The notes under the pieces: model-generated
Databases searched by the model: none
Told to the model about the DNA's origin: nothing
What the model saw: only the letters and a program-made list of their open reading frames with translations
From: Candidatus Gastranaerophilales bacterium
Lineage (GTDB): Bacteria; Cyanobacteriota; Vampirovibrionia; Gastranaerophilales; Gastranaerophilaceae
DNA length: 64,000 bases
Direction of reading: 5' to 3'
Assembly (NCBI GenBank): GCA_944326455.1
Contig: CALVEA010000001.1
Span: forward strand, 107,383-171,382
Program-made: the position numbers and the translations under genes
Shown: piece by piece, positions 9,187 through 17,433 of the stretch
Layout of the letters: every line of letters begins with the position of its first letter
How positions within the stretch are numbered: position 1 is the stretch's first letter

Positions 9187-10035
9187 ATGCAAAAATCCAA
9201 ATGTAAAAACAATCGGTATGGAATCCTATTTGTTCTGCCGGCAGTTATCGGGACATTTATTTTTATAGTAATCCCAATTTTATGTTCATTTCTGTTAAGC
9301 TTCACTAATTGGGATCTCTTAGGGGACATTACATTTGCTGGATTCAGCAATTACAGAGCTGTGTTCACAGAACCGGTCTTTATACAAATACTCGTTAATA
9401 CTATTATTTATGCCTTATCTGTCACCGTTTTTGCTGTTATAATACCGCTTGGAATTGCAGCAATTATAAATGAAAAAATCTGCGGAGGAGAATGGTTTAA
9501 AACAATTTATTTCATACCTTTTATTACTCCGGCTGTTGTTATAGCCATTGTATGGAGCTGGATTTTTGACCCAAACATAGGGGCAGTGAATTCCGTTTTA
9601 AAAACACACTACACCTGGCTTTTTGATACACATCTTGCCATGCCTGTGCTAATCTTTGTTTCAGTCTGGAAACTTATCGGATATAATGTGGTTTTATTCT
9701 TAACAGGATTTTCAACCATAAATTCAAATCTCTATGAAGCCGCAAAAATTGATGGTGCAAACGAAATAAGTATATTTAAAAACATTACGTTACCGCTTTT
9801 AAAACCTACTATATATTTTGTAACCCTCGTAACTGCAATTTCTTCATTCCAGGTATTTGACCTGATTTACGTTATGACATCCGGCGGACCCAAAGGAGCA
9901 ACTGATGTTATTGTATACTCAATTTACAAGTATGCATTTGAATACTTTGATATCGGCAAATCCTGTGCGCTTGCATACATTCTTTTTGCGATAATTCTTA
10001 TACTTGCTCTATTACAAAGAAAGTTTTGCAAATAA
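9187..10035 (+). CDS. sugar ABC transporter permease (MalF/UgpA-like)
   Basis: The 282-residue protein has six predicted membrane helices and the EAA loop EAAKIDGANEISIFKNITLP that docks on the ATPase. It resembles the first permease of carbohydrate uptake ABC systems. No second permease, binding protein or ATPase is next to it, which is unusual. Its ATG is only 30 bases from the divergent phosphomutase start, and TATAAT at 9175-9180 ends 6 bases before the ATG, so the mRNA may be leaderless. The 3' end overlaps aroA tail-to-tail by 24 bases. Confidence 0.88.
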   Translation: MQKSKCKNNRYGILFVLPAVIGTFIFIVIPILCSFLLSFTNWDLLGDITFAGFSNYRAVFTEPVFIQILVNTIIYALSVTVFAVIIPLGIAAIINEKICGGEWFKTIYFIPFITPAVVIAIVWSWIFDPNIGAVNSVLKTHYTWLFDTHLAMPVLIFVSVWKLIGYNVVLFLTGFSTINSNLYEAAKIDGANEISIFKNITLPLLKPTIYFVTLVTAISSFQVFDLIYVMTSGGPKGATDVIVYSIYKYAFEYFDIGKSCALAYILFAIILILALLQRKFCK

Positions 10036-11289
10036 CTCTTCAAACTCCGGAAAAGAAATATTTGTCCATTCAAAACCGTTTATTAAAATTTCTTCTCTGC
10101 AAACAAGACCCGCCACATAAAAACTCATCGCCAGCCTGTGATCGTGGTGGGTTTCCAGCTCTTCTCCGCCTGTCAGAAGTGTTTTCCCCCGGACAATAAA
10201 CCCATCCGGAGTTTCATCAATATCAACACCGATTTTTCTCAATTCTTTCACAAGACAGGTAATTCTGTCAGACTCTTTGTTTCTCAAATCTGACGCATCA
10301 GAAACAAAAGTTTCGCCCTCTGCTTGTGATGCCAAAACCGCAATCACCGGCAATTCATCAATCAGCCTCGGAATATCTTCTCCGCCAATTGAACACCCTT
10401 TCAAATTTTCAGTATACCTTACCCTTAAATCGGCACAGTCTTCTCCGGAAACTACTCTGTAGTTAAGGATTTCAACCTCGCCGCCCATTCTTTTTACAAC
10501 ATCAAGGATTCCGGTTCTCGCAGGATTTATTCCGACATTTTTAATGACAAAATCCGAGCCTTTAACAATTAGCCCCGCAGCAATAAAGAATGCAGCAGAA
10601 GAAATGTCTCCTGCAACTTCAATTATTTTGGGAGCCAGCTCTGATTTTCTTACGGAAACCCTCTTACCTTCAACATTAATATCAGCACCCATATATTTAA
10701 GCATTCTCTCTGTGTGGTCTCTTGAAAGAGACGGTTCTTCAAATGTAGTAACACCTGATGCATTCAGTCCCGCAAGAAGTACACAAGATTTTACCTGAGC
10801 GCTTGCCAATGGTGAAATATAATCTATTCCTGCCAGAGATTTACCTCTGATAGTCAGCGGTGCATGTCCGTCAACCGAATCTATCAACGCGCCCATTAAA
10901 GTTAATGGTTTAATTATCCTGCTCATCGGACGTTTTGAAAGGCTTTCATCGCCGGTTAAAACTGAATCAAACTTCTGTCCCGCAAGAATTCCTGCCGTCA
11001 ATCTCATTGTTGTACCGGAATTCCCGCAGCAGCAAGGGGTAAATGATGGGGTTAAATTTCCTCCGTTAATTTCAAGAGTATTCGCGCTCTGGAACTTTAT
11101 ATCTGTTCCAAGCATTTTAAACACTTCAAGTGTAGATTTGCAGTCTGCACCGGTCGAAAAATTTTTTACAATACTTTTACCCTTGGCTAAAGATGCCAGC
11201 ATAACAGCACGGTGCGAAATTGATTTATCAGGAGGTATTGTTATCTCCCCTTTAAGCTGAGACTTAAGTTGTTTAACGTTCTTTATCAA
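10012..11289 (-). CDS. aroA: 3-phosphoshikimate 1-carboxyvinyltransferase (EPSP synthase)
   Basis: AroA transfers enolpyruvate from PEP to shikimate 3-phosphate in the chorismate pathway. The 425-residue length and the motifs PPDKSISHRAVM, GNSGTTMRL, LSKRPM, ASAQVKSCVLLAG and the C-terminal DHRLAMSF identify it. GNSGTTMR and SAQVK resemble class II (CP4-like) enzymes rather than the GNAGTAMR of class I; that class call is an inference from motifs. The 3' end overlaps the convergent permease gene by 24 bases. Confidence 0.95.
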   Translation of the reverse strand: MIKNVKQLKSQLKGEITIPPDKSISHRAVMLASLAKGKSIVKNFSTGADCKSTLEVFKMLGTDIKFQSANTLEINGGNLTPSFTPCCCGNSGTTMRLTAGILAGQKFDSVLTGDESLSKRPMSRIIKPLTLMGALIDSVDGHAPLTIRGKSLAGIDYISPLASAQVKSCVLLAGLNASGVTTFEEPSLSRDHTERMLKYMGADINVEGKRVSVRKSELAPKIIEVAGDISSAAFFIAAGLIVKGSDFVIKNVGINPARTGILDVVKRMGGEVEILNYRVVSGEDCADLRVRYTENLKGCSIGGEDIPRLIDELPVIAVLASQAEGETFVSDASDLRNKESDRITCLVKELRKIGVDIDETPDGFIVRGKTLLTGGEELETHHDHRLAMSFYVAGLVCREEILINGFEWTNISFPEFEELFAKLSL

Positions 11290-11411
11290 ATTAGTTTCCT
11301 CAAATGAATTTTAACATAATTGTAAATTATTGTAAAAAAACATGTCTTAAACTTAAAGTTTTTGGATAATTTGCCGATTATCTAACTAAAAGACTTGGAG
11401 TGTTGTGTATT

Positions 11412-11759
11412 ATGCAGGTAAATAAAATACAATCTTTTGCCTTCAGCGGGATAAATTCTATGGATGAAGAAGAAAAACGCATCGCAAGAAGATTGCTTCA
11501 GTATGGTATCACACCCACCGGTAATAAAACTGCAGATAAAGCCCGTCTGCACGAAATAGAAATAAAAGAAGCCAAAACGCTAAATTACATTTCTAATAAA
11601 TTTCTTACTGTTACCAAAACCGAACAGCAAAATATTCAAGAAGCTAAAAAAGAAAAACGTAAAGAAATAAATCCCGAACTTTGTTCAGATACCGATAATG
11701 CAAACAAAGTCCTGGGAGAGCAAATTTATCTTGCTATAAAAATGAAAAAGGATAAATAG
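11412..11759 (+). CDS. small hypothetical protein, charged, helical
   Basis: A 115-residue protein starting MQVNKIQSFAFSGINSMDEE. GGAG lies 11 bases before the ATG at 11412, and a longer frame from 11400 has no ribosome site. Nearly half of the residues are Lys, Glu, Arg, Asp or Asn, and the body is probably helical. No signal peptide or membrane segment. It ends 3 bases from the convergent kdsA stop. I do not recognise a family; the short hydrophobic N-terminal motif followed by a charged body recalls other small proteins of this lineage. Confidence 0.65.
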   Translation: MQVNKIQSFAFSGINSMDEEEKRIARRLLQYGITPTGNKTADKARLHEIEIKEAKTLNYISNKFLTVTKTEQQNIQEAKKEKRKEINPELCSDTDNANKVLGEQIYLAIKMKKDK

Positions 11760-11762
11760 CTT

Positions 11763-12575
11763 TTAGCTTCTTACAATCTCAAAAATAGCTTTGCAGGTAG
11801 TGAATACTTTTTCGGCATCTTTTAAGAACAGCATATTTGGTCCGTCACAGAGCGCACAATCCGGATTAGGATGGATTTCAAAAAATAAACAATCCGCACC
11901 CGCTGCCATCGCTGCTTTTGCCAGTACAGGAACGAATCTTCTGTCCCCGCCGGTTGAATCTCCGTTTGAACCCGGCATTTGCACACTATGAGTTGCATCA
12001 AAAACTACAGGATAGCCAAACTCTTTCATTATAGGAATAGCCCTGAAGTCAGATACAAGGTTGTTATATCCGAAAGTCACCCCTCTGTCTGTAAGCATAA
12101 TTTTATTATTTCCGCTCTCTTCAACTTTTTTTACAAGAGATTTCATCTGCTGAGGAGCCAAAAACTGACCTTTTTTAATATTAACTATCTTCCCAGTCTT
12201 TGCTGCAGCCACCAGTAAATCTGTCTGGCGGCAGAGAAATGCCGGAATCTGGAGGATATTCGCTACTTCCGCTGCAATTGCAGCGTGCTCCGGAAGATGA
12301 ATATCCGTTACAATAGGAAGGTCAAACTCTTTTTTAATCTGAGCCAAATACTCAAGCCCTTTTTCCATTCCCAAACCTCTGTAAGAAGTAATAGAAGAAC
12401 GGTTTGCTTTATCATAAGAGCATTTGAAAACATAGTTAATTCCAAGCTTTTCACAAACTTTTTTTAGCCCTTCCGCTGTTTGACGCATTATATCAAGGCT
12501 TTCTACAGCGCATGGTCCGGCAAGAATTGTAAGTTTGTCTCCGCCTATTTCAAAATCTCTTAATTTTATAGTCAT
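11763..12575 (-). CDS. kdsA: 3-deoxy-8-phosphooctulonate synthase (Kdo-8-phosphate synthase)
   Basis: KdsA condenses PEP with arabinose 5-phosphate to make Kdo-8-phosphate for the lipopolysaccharide core, which points to an outer membrane. The 270-residue protein has LAGPCAVES, KCSYDKANRSS, TDIHLPEHA, CRQTDLL, NIKKGQFLAP, TDRG, DATHSVQMPG and FFEIHPNPDCALCDGPNM. Cysteine in the first motif (GPCAVES) is usual for the family. I took the ATG at 12575 because GGAGG precedes it; the extra 29 codons upstream lie in repeat sequence. Confidence 0.95.
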   Translation of the reverse strand: MTIKLRDFEIGGDKLTILAGPCAVESLDIMRQTAEGLKKVCEKLGINYVFKCSYDKANRSSITSYRGLGMEKGLEYLAQIKKEFDLPIVTDIHLPEHAAIAAEVANILQIPAFLCRQTDLLVAAAKTGKIVNIKKGQFLAPQQMKSLVKKVEESGNNKIMLTDRGVTFGYNNLVSDFRAIPIMKEFGYPVVFDATHSVQMPGSNGDSTGGDRRFVPVLAKAAMAAGADCLFFEIHPNPDCALCDGPNMLFLKDAEKVFTTCKAIFEIVRS

Positions 12576-12594
12576 ACTAACGCCTCCATTTCCC

Positions 12595-12890
12595 TTCACC
12601 AGTGTGTTTACAGGAAATCTTACTATACTTATTTTCTGATAAGATCCCGAAACAAGTTCCATTACTGTCCAGATAAATTATTTTGTCATGCTGAACTTGA
12701 TTCAGCATCTTACCAATTTGGCGCTATACTTGTTTTCTGGTAAGACCCCGAAAGGGGTAAATTTAAGTTAGCAGGCTTGACCAACAAGATAGTCCGCTTG
12801 GTGTAAAGTTCAGAATGACAGTTTTTAATGTTCTGTTTGTTTCCCCTCTCCTTTGGGAAAGACCCCGAAGGGGCGAGGTTGGGATTAGTT
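12595..12890. repeat. interspersed repeat region B
   Basis: No gene is seen between kdsA and the activase gene. The gap contains the TGTCATGCTGAACTTG / CAGAATGACA palindromic module (about 12687-12821), the module TTAGCAGGCTTGACCAACAA (12769 onward) that recurs at 40.7 and 53.4 kb, and a short hairpin GACCCCGAAGGGGC near 12862. A partial copy of the same unit precedes it at 12625-12665. Confidence 0.75.
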
Positions 12891-12896
12891 ATCCCC

Positions 12897-13901
12897 TTAA
12901 GCAATATCCCATCTTCCGCAGGTTCCGCCCCAACGGGCAATAATATTACCTTTGATATCACCGATTTTCTCAACATGTCCGACAGGCTCTGCACCTTCTA
13001 AGATAGTAATAACTTCGCAGTTATTAGAGCAGCCGGTGCACTGGCAAGTTACAGACTGGAAGTTCATATTACCGACCTCCCAACCTTTAAACTTAGTCGG
13101 TGTTTCGGTATATTGATGGTTTTCCATAGCAAGAAGGGCTGCACCTATTGCACCCATTGTTTGGTGGTTTTGAGGAACAACGATTTTTGTATTCAAAGCT
13201 TCTTCAAAAGCTTTAACCATGCCGGAATTTGTAGCGACACCACCCTGGAACGATATTGTAGGGAGGAGTTCTTTACCTAAAGCCAGATTGCTTAAATAGT
13301 TTCTTACAAGCGCCTGACAAAGTCCATAAAGAAGGTCTTCTACAGGATATCCGAGCTGCTGCTTATGAATAAGGTCAGATTCTGCAAACACGCCGCATCT
13401 TCCTGCTATACGTGCAGGGTTTTCTGATTTCAGAGCAGTTTCTCCAAATTTTTCAATCGGAACATTTAATCTCTGCGCCTGATGGTCCAAAAAGCTTCCG
13501 GTACCTGCTGCACAAACGGTATTCATAGCAAAGTCCGTTACAATACCATCTCGAAGAATAATAATTTTACTATCTTGCCCGCCTATTTCAAGAATTGTTT
13601 GAACACCCGGAATATTTGTACTTGCAGCAACAGCGTGAGCGGTAATTTCATTTTTAATAACATCAGCACCGACTAATGCCCCGGCAAGATTCCTGCCGGA
13701 ACCGGTAGTCCCTACACCCTGAACATTGTACTCGCACAAAGCCTGCTTAATTATCTGCTGCAAACCGTGCTGAACAGCATCAACAGGTTTTCCTGCAGTT
13801 TTAAGCATATATGAATCTATATATTTCCCTTTTTCATCTACAAGAGCCAATTTTGTGGTAACAGAACCAACGTCAATACCTAAATATACATCTAAACTCA
13901 T
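12897..13901 (-). CDS. acyl-CoA dehydratase activase-like ATPase (BcrAD/BadFG/HgdC family)
   Basis: This family consists of homodimeric ATPases with one bridging [4Fe-4S] cluster that fire single electrons into 2-hydroxyacyl-CoA dehydratases or related enzymes. The 334-residue protein has the ASKHA nucleotide fold (GIDVGSVTTKLALVD, GTTGSGR, EIGGQDSK) and the two cluster cysteines in NTVCAAGTGSF and AGRCGVF. It also has a C-terminal Cys-rich tail (CQCTGCSNNCEV) that is usual in the very large activase-related proteins, yet here the protein stops soon after. No dehydratase subunit or electron donor is adjacent, so its target is unknown. Confidence 0.88.
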   Translation of the reverse strand: MSLDVYLGIDVGSVTTKLALVDEKGKYIDSYMLKTAGKPVDAVQHGLQQIIKQALCEYNVQGVGTTGSGRNLAGALVGADVIKNEITAHAVAASTNIPGVQTILEIGGQDSKIIILRDGIVTDFAMNTVCAAGTGSFLDHQAQRLNVPIEKFGETALKSENPARIAGRCGVFAESDLIHKQQLGYPVEDLLYGLCQALVRNYLSNLALGKELLPTISFQGGVATNSGMVKAFEEALNTKIVVPQNHQTMGAIGAALLAMENHQYTETPTKFKGWEVGNMNFQSVTCQCTGCSNNCEVITILEGAEPVGHVEKIGDIKGNIIARWGGTCGRWDIA

Positions 13902-13949
13902 CTTTTTTTCCTTCCCTATAGACGAATCTATTATAACACAAAAGAGTTT

Positions 13950-14576
13950 TTATGATTCTTTTAGATGTTTAAAGTGTTTATAAATATAAAGTATTCCCAA
14001 AATCCCAAAAACAAGGACTATTAAAATATCAAACTTATGCCAGAGGTGCTTAAACATCTCCATGTTTTCTCCGAATTTAACCCCGACATATACCAGAAGA
14101 TAGCTCCAAACAAGCGAACCGAGAAAGGTCAGAGTAAAAAAGATTCTTTTTCTTGCCCTCAAAATTCCGGCAGGGAGCGAGATAAATGTTCTTACTACAG
14201 GCAGCATTCTGCATAGGAAAAACGCCCAATCTCCATATTTATCAACCCATTTATCAGCATCATCAAGGTCTTTTCTTGAGATAAGAAAATATTTTCCGTA
14301 TTTTTCAATAAATTTGCGCCCGCCGAAAAACCCAAGATAATAAGAAGGTATTGAACCTAAAACACAACCAAAAGCTCCTGCCCAGGCTGCAAGATGAAAA
14401 TTCATTTCACCCTTACTTACGATATAACCCGCGAAAGGCAGAATAGCTTCACTCGGAAGCGGTATATTGCAAGACTCTATTGCCATTAACAAAGCAATAC
14501 CCCACGGTCCCATATAAGTAATTACATGCTCTATAAAATTAATAAGATATGCCAAAACTTGATTTATAAATTCCAT
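13950..14576 (-). CDS. DedA-family membrane protein
   Basis: A 208-residue inner-membrane protein of the DedA/VTT family, which is linked to undecaprenyl-phosphate or phospholipid recycling. Features include the N-terminal re-entrant region with IPLPSEAILPFAGYI, the conserved GRKFIEKYGK stretch, FLCRMLPVVRTFISLPAG, and a last helix. The family arginine in RMLPVVR is present. It follows the activase and precedes the acyltransferase on the same strand, with gaps of about 50-60 bases. Confidence 0.9.
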   Translation of the reverse strand: MEFINQVLAYLINFIEHVITYMGPWGIALLMAIESCNIPLPSEAILPFAGYIVSKGEMNFHLAAWAGAFGCVLGSIPSYYLGFFGGRKFIEKYGKYFLISRKDLDDADKWVDKYGDWAFFLCRMLPVVRTFISLPAGILRARKRIFFTLTFLGSLVWSYLLVYVGVKFGENMEMFKHLWHKFDILIVLVFGILGILYIYKHFKHLKES

Positions 14577-14637
14577 AAAACTCCCTCAAAATTTCCGCTT
14601 TGTATCATACCAGAAACAAAAGGAAAAAGAAAATCTG

Positions 14638-15633
14638 TTACTGTTTAGTTGCTATATATTCTTCCGTACACCGTCTGTCCCAGGAAATATTCCTTTTGAC
14701 AATATGAGCCGGAATCCCGGCAATAACCACATTAGACTCCTTAAATTTTTTATTAACAATACTTCTTGCCGCCGCGACAGAATTGTCGGAAATTTCGGCG
14801 CCTTTAAGAATATTTACACCCTTGCCCAACCACACATGGTTTCCGATAATAACTTCTTGAGGAGTATTATGAATTTGTCCGGATAAGTTATCGTAAACAG
14901 TATGAGAATCAGAACTTCTGATATATATATCGCTGGAAAACATACAGTCATTTCCAATAACAATTTTGGTTCCGGACTCTTTTCCCATAATAATTTCACC
15001 GCTATTTACCGTAAACGAATTGCCGATAGATATCCTTGACTCATCACCGGTCATACTAATCAATAAATCTTTAATAATACAATTGAACCCTATTGTAACT
15101 TCACAGTCACTTTTGCAATAAATAGTCATATTCTTAATATTAGGCAATTTATCGCTATAAATTTTAATTATACTGTTGCTTCCCAGCCATACAACCTTAA
15201 GACCTTCAAGATAAGATACCTCATAAGAATTATTCTCGCTGTCTATAATATAAATATGATTGCTCGAAAGAGTTTTAGGAGTTATTTCTTTAGAAAAAAC
15301 ATTCTCCGTAAGAAAAACATCCTGAGATTTTATTAAATTGATAAATGCCGATATTTCTTGATAAATCTTATCAGAATTATTAACAATGGCAGGAATCACA
15401 CATAGGTCTTTTTTCTGAATAAGAGTTTTAGGCGGGAAAATAGTATAACCTCCAAGCAAAGTTCCCCATCTCTCCTCATTTTTATCAACAATACCTTCTA
15501 TATCAAAGGGGCTTAAATCATTGTTTTTTATAAACTCTTTTAAAAAATTGCTTGCACCCCAAAATAGAATTTTTTTATTCTTAAATTCCAGTAAAAGGTT
15601 ATAAAATTTCTGCATCTGCGATTCTTTACCCAT
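14638..15633 (-). CDS. hexapeptide-repeat (left-handed beta-helix) acyltransferase
   Basis: The 331-residue protein has an N-terminal Rossmann-like segment (KKILFWGASNFLKEFI, then GIVDKNEERWGT), as in PglD-type sugar acetyltransferases, a middle region with irregular hexapeptides, and a C-terminal left-handed helix (VIIGNHVWLGKGVNILKGA, DNSVAAARSIV) typical of O-acetyltransferases of the WbbJ/Maa group. It probably acylates a surface polysaccharide. I chose the ATG at 15633, which has GAGGTG upstream; the upstream frame runs into a palindromic repeat and encodes no family sequence. Confidence 0.85.
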   Translation of the reverse strand: MGKESQMQKFYNLLLEFKNKKILFWGASNFLKEFIKNNDLSPFDIEGIVDKNEERWGTLLGGYTIFPPKTLIQKKDLCVIPAIVNNSDKIYQEISAFINLIKSQDVFLTENVFSKEITPKTLSSNHIYIIDSENNSYEVSYLEGLKVVWLGSNSIIKIYSDKLPNIKNMTIYCKSDCEVTIGFNCIIKDLLISMTGDESRISIGNSFTVNSGEIIMGKESGTKIVIGNDCMFSSDIYIRSSDSHTVYDNLSGQIHNTPQEVIIGNHVWLGKGVNILKGAEISDNSVAAARSIVNKKFKESNVVIAGIPAHIVKRNISWDRRCTEEYIATKQ

Positions 15634-15669
15634 TAAATTTACACCTCTTTTTCGCCCTCTAACCACCCG

Positions 15670-15906
15670 ATGCAACACAATTCCTATTGTGTAACATAAT
15701 ACCCATAATACCATACAGGAAACGGGTTGTATAGATAAGAGACCTCTGAGACCATAGAAAACCGTATCCATTCTCAATCACGCACCGGTACGGCATTTCA
15801 ACAATATTCTCAAATAAATACCCGATTTTTCATCTAATTTTATAACCTGCACCGGAAGGGGCTTACACACATTCTTGCAACACAATAGGAATTGTGTTGC
15901 AAGAAT
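15670..15906. repeat. pair of related palindromes in opposite orientation
   Basis: A perfect palindrome with 16-base arms (ATTCTTGCAACACAAT) and loop AGGA lies at 15871-15906. A shorter, slightly decayed copy with core ACACAAT, loop TCCT, lies at 15670-15697. The loops show that the copies face opposite ways and enclose about 170 bases without a gene. The stretch separates the acyltransferase from the coiled-coil protein at 15959. Confidence 0.75.
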
Positions 15907-15958
15907 ACATGTAATAAAGATATCGCATAGGTTTTGAATATTTTTAGAAAACCACTCG

Positions 15959-17266
15959 TTAATCAGAGAATGTTTTGAAAGTAGATTCAACGTTATCGCT
16001 GATAACTTTCTTAACAGCTTCCATTTCTGTTGAAAGAGCGTTTTGCTCTGTGTCTAATTGTTTAAGTCTTAATTCTAAAGTTCTGTCTTCTTGCTGAATA
16101 ATAGAGGTTTTTGCATTAATATCCGCAATTGTTTTTTCATATTGTTGAACTTTATAGTTATACTCATTCATTGCATCTTGATAAGCATCTTCATCTGTAA
16201 CAGTTTCTGTATTCAAAGTATACACAACACTGTCATCATCAAATTTTACAGAAGTAAATCTGCCGTTTTCATCCGTTTCAAGAAGTGCTTGATTTGTTTC
16301 TTCTATTTTGGTTTTTACATAAGATGCGTTATAATAAGCAAGCTGCTGCTGATTCTCTATAGGCTTTCCGTACTCATCATAAGTCTGCATACTGTTATAC
16401 AGATCAGCTTCAGTTGTATAATAAGTTGTACCCTGCATATCAAAAGCATAGATGCCTGAACCGTTATAAACCAAATTACCTTCCGCATCCAAGCTCAAAT
16501 AATCCTTCATGGAAGAATCCGGCAAATCCTTTATAATCTGCGCAAGTTCTGCCGCTTGATCTTCCGTAAGATTTTCTAACTCCGTAAGCGGAGAATTGCC
16601 CACCATAGAAGGGACATATACAGTAGAATAATCTTTTGGCTCAGCTACCTCATCTTCTAAAAAGAAATGCCAAGTCCCATTTGCATCCTGATAACCGTAT
16701 ACGGCATCCGTTGTTAAAACACCGTCTGCTGTTGCCATATCTTTTGCAATTTCAAAATCTCTTAAAGAATTTTCAAGTTTTTCATCCATTTCCAGAGAAC
16801 CGATTGCGGAATAAGTTCTGGTTTCCCCATCAGCAGTTGTAATGGTATATGTATCATTGTTCGCATCATAGGTTACAACAGGGTCCTGTCCTTCAAAATT
16901 ATCTTCTTTAACTTCGCCTTTTGTTTGAACCTGCGGATTGCTTAACAATTTTTGCGAACCGGTATAAACATCTGCATAATAGTAATGATTTACTATATAG
17001 TTATAATTAGGGTCAGATGAAGAAAGTTGATACCAGCTGTCAATTACGGAATCATTTACACCGTCGGAATATGAATACTGGACCTCAGTATAATCAGTTG
17101 TTTTTGGAGCCGTAGGAACTTCAAGCGTTAAAAGCTGATTAAATAAATTTGCACTTTGATTAGCCAGAGCCGTTCTTGCCTGGTTAATCTGCTGACCTTC
17201 ATACTCACAGTTTGTTTTTCGTGCGGTCAATGCTAAATATCTTGCTTGTGATGCTGCCATTCCCAT
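15959..17266 (-). CDS. coiled-coil protein with axial-protein-like layout, unknown family
   Basis: The 435-residue protein has no signal peptide. It starts MGMAASQARYLALTARKTN and has an Ala/Gln/Asn-rich helical N-terminus (1-50), a long variable middle rich in Tyr, Asp, Ser and Thr (about 50-350), and a C-terminal coiled coil (350-435, heptad-like with QLDTEQNALSTEMEAVKKVI). Conserved-looking helical ends around a variable acidic centre recall flagellar and type-III-secreted axial proteins, but I cannot assign it to any of them. AGGAG lies 9 bases before the ATG. A strong promoter for the divergent GH38 gene lies in the same gap. Confidence 0.75.
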   Translation of the reverse strand: MGMAASQARYLALTARKTNCEYEGQQINQARTALANQSANLFNQLLTLEVPTAPKTTDYTEVQYSYSDGVNDSVIDSWYQLSSSDPNYNYIVNHYYYADVYTGSQKLLSNPQVQTKGEVKEDNFEGQDPVVTYDANNDTYTITTADGETRTYSAIGSLEMDEKLENSLRDFEIAKDMATADGVLTTDAVYGYQDANGTWHFFLEDEVAEPKDYSTVYVPSMVGNSPLTELENLTEDQAAELAQIIKDLPDSSMKDYLSLDAEGNLVYNGSGIYAFDMQGTTYYTTEADLYNSMQTYDEYGKPIENQQQLAYYNASYVKTKIEETNQALLETDENGRFTSVKFDDDSVVYTLNTETVTDEDAYQDAMNEYNYKVQQYEKTIADINAKTSIIQQEDRTLELRLKQLDTEQNALSTEMEAVKKVISDNVESTFKTFSD

Positions 17267-17398
17267 TGCCGGAATCTCCTATTTTATATATAGTTTTGTT
17301 TTAATTCTTTTTAAAATAAAGTCAACATGGCAAACGGCAAGAGCATATCACTGCTTTAAAAAATATAAAAAATATCCTCCATAAATATTAGAAAAACA

Positions 17399-17433
17399 TT
17401 GACCTTGGTATAAATTTTGGGTATCATAAACGT
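17399..17433 (+). promoter_or_regulatory. sigma-70 promoter abutting the GH38 start codon
   Basis: TTGACC at 17399-17404, a 17-base spacer and TATCAT at 17422-17427 form a good sigma-70 promoter. Only 6 bases separate the -10 box from the ATG at 17434 and no ribosome site exists, so the transcript probably begins at or next to the start codon. Confidence 0.6.

Noticed and set aside
15634..15777. Longer N-terminus for the hexapeptide acyltransferase
   Set aside because: The extra 48 codons show no homology to the family and cover a repeat; the ATG at 15633 has a good ribosome site.
15778..15990. 70-residue frame between the acyltransferase and the coiled-coil protein
   Set aside because: It spans the perfect palindrome, overlaps the end of the coiled-coil gene and has no family-like sequence.
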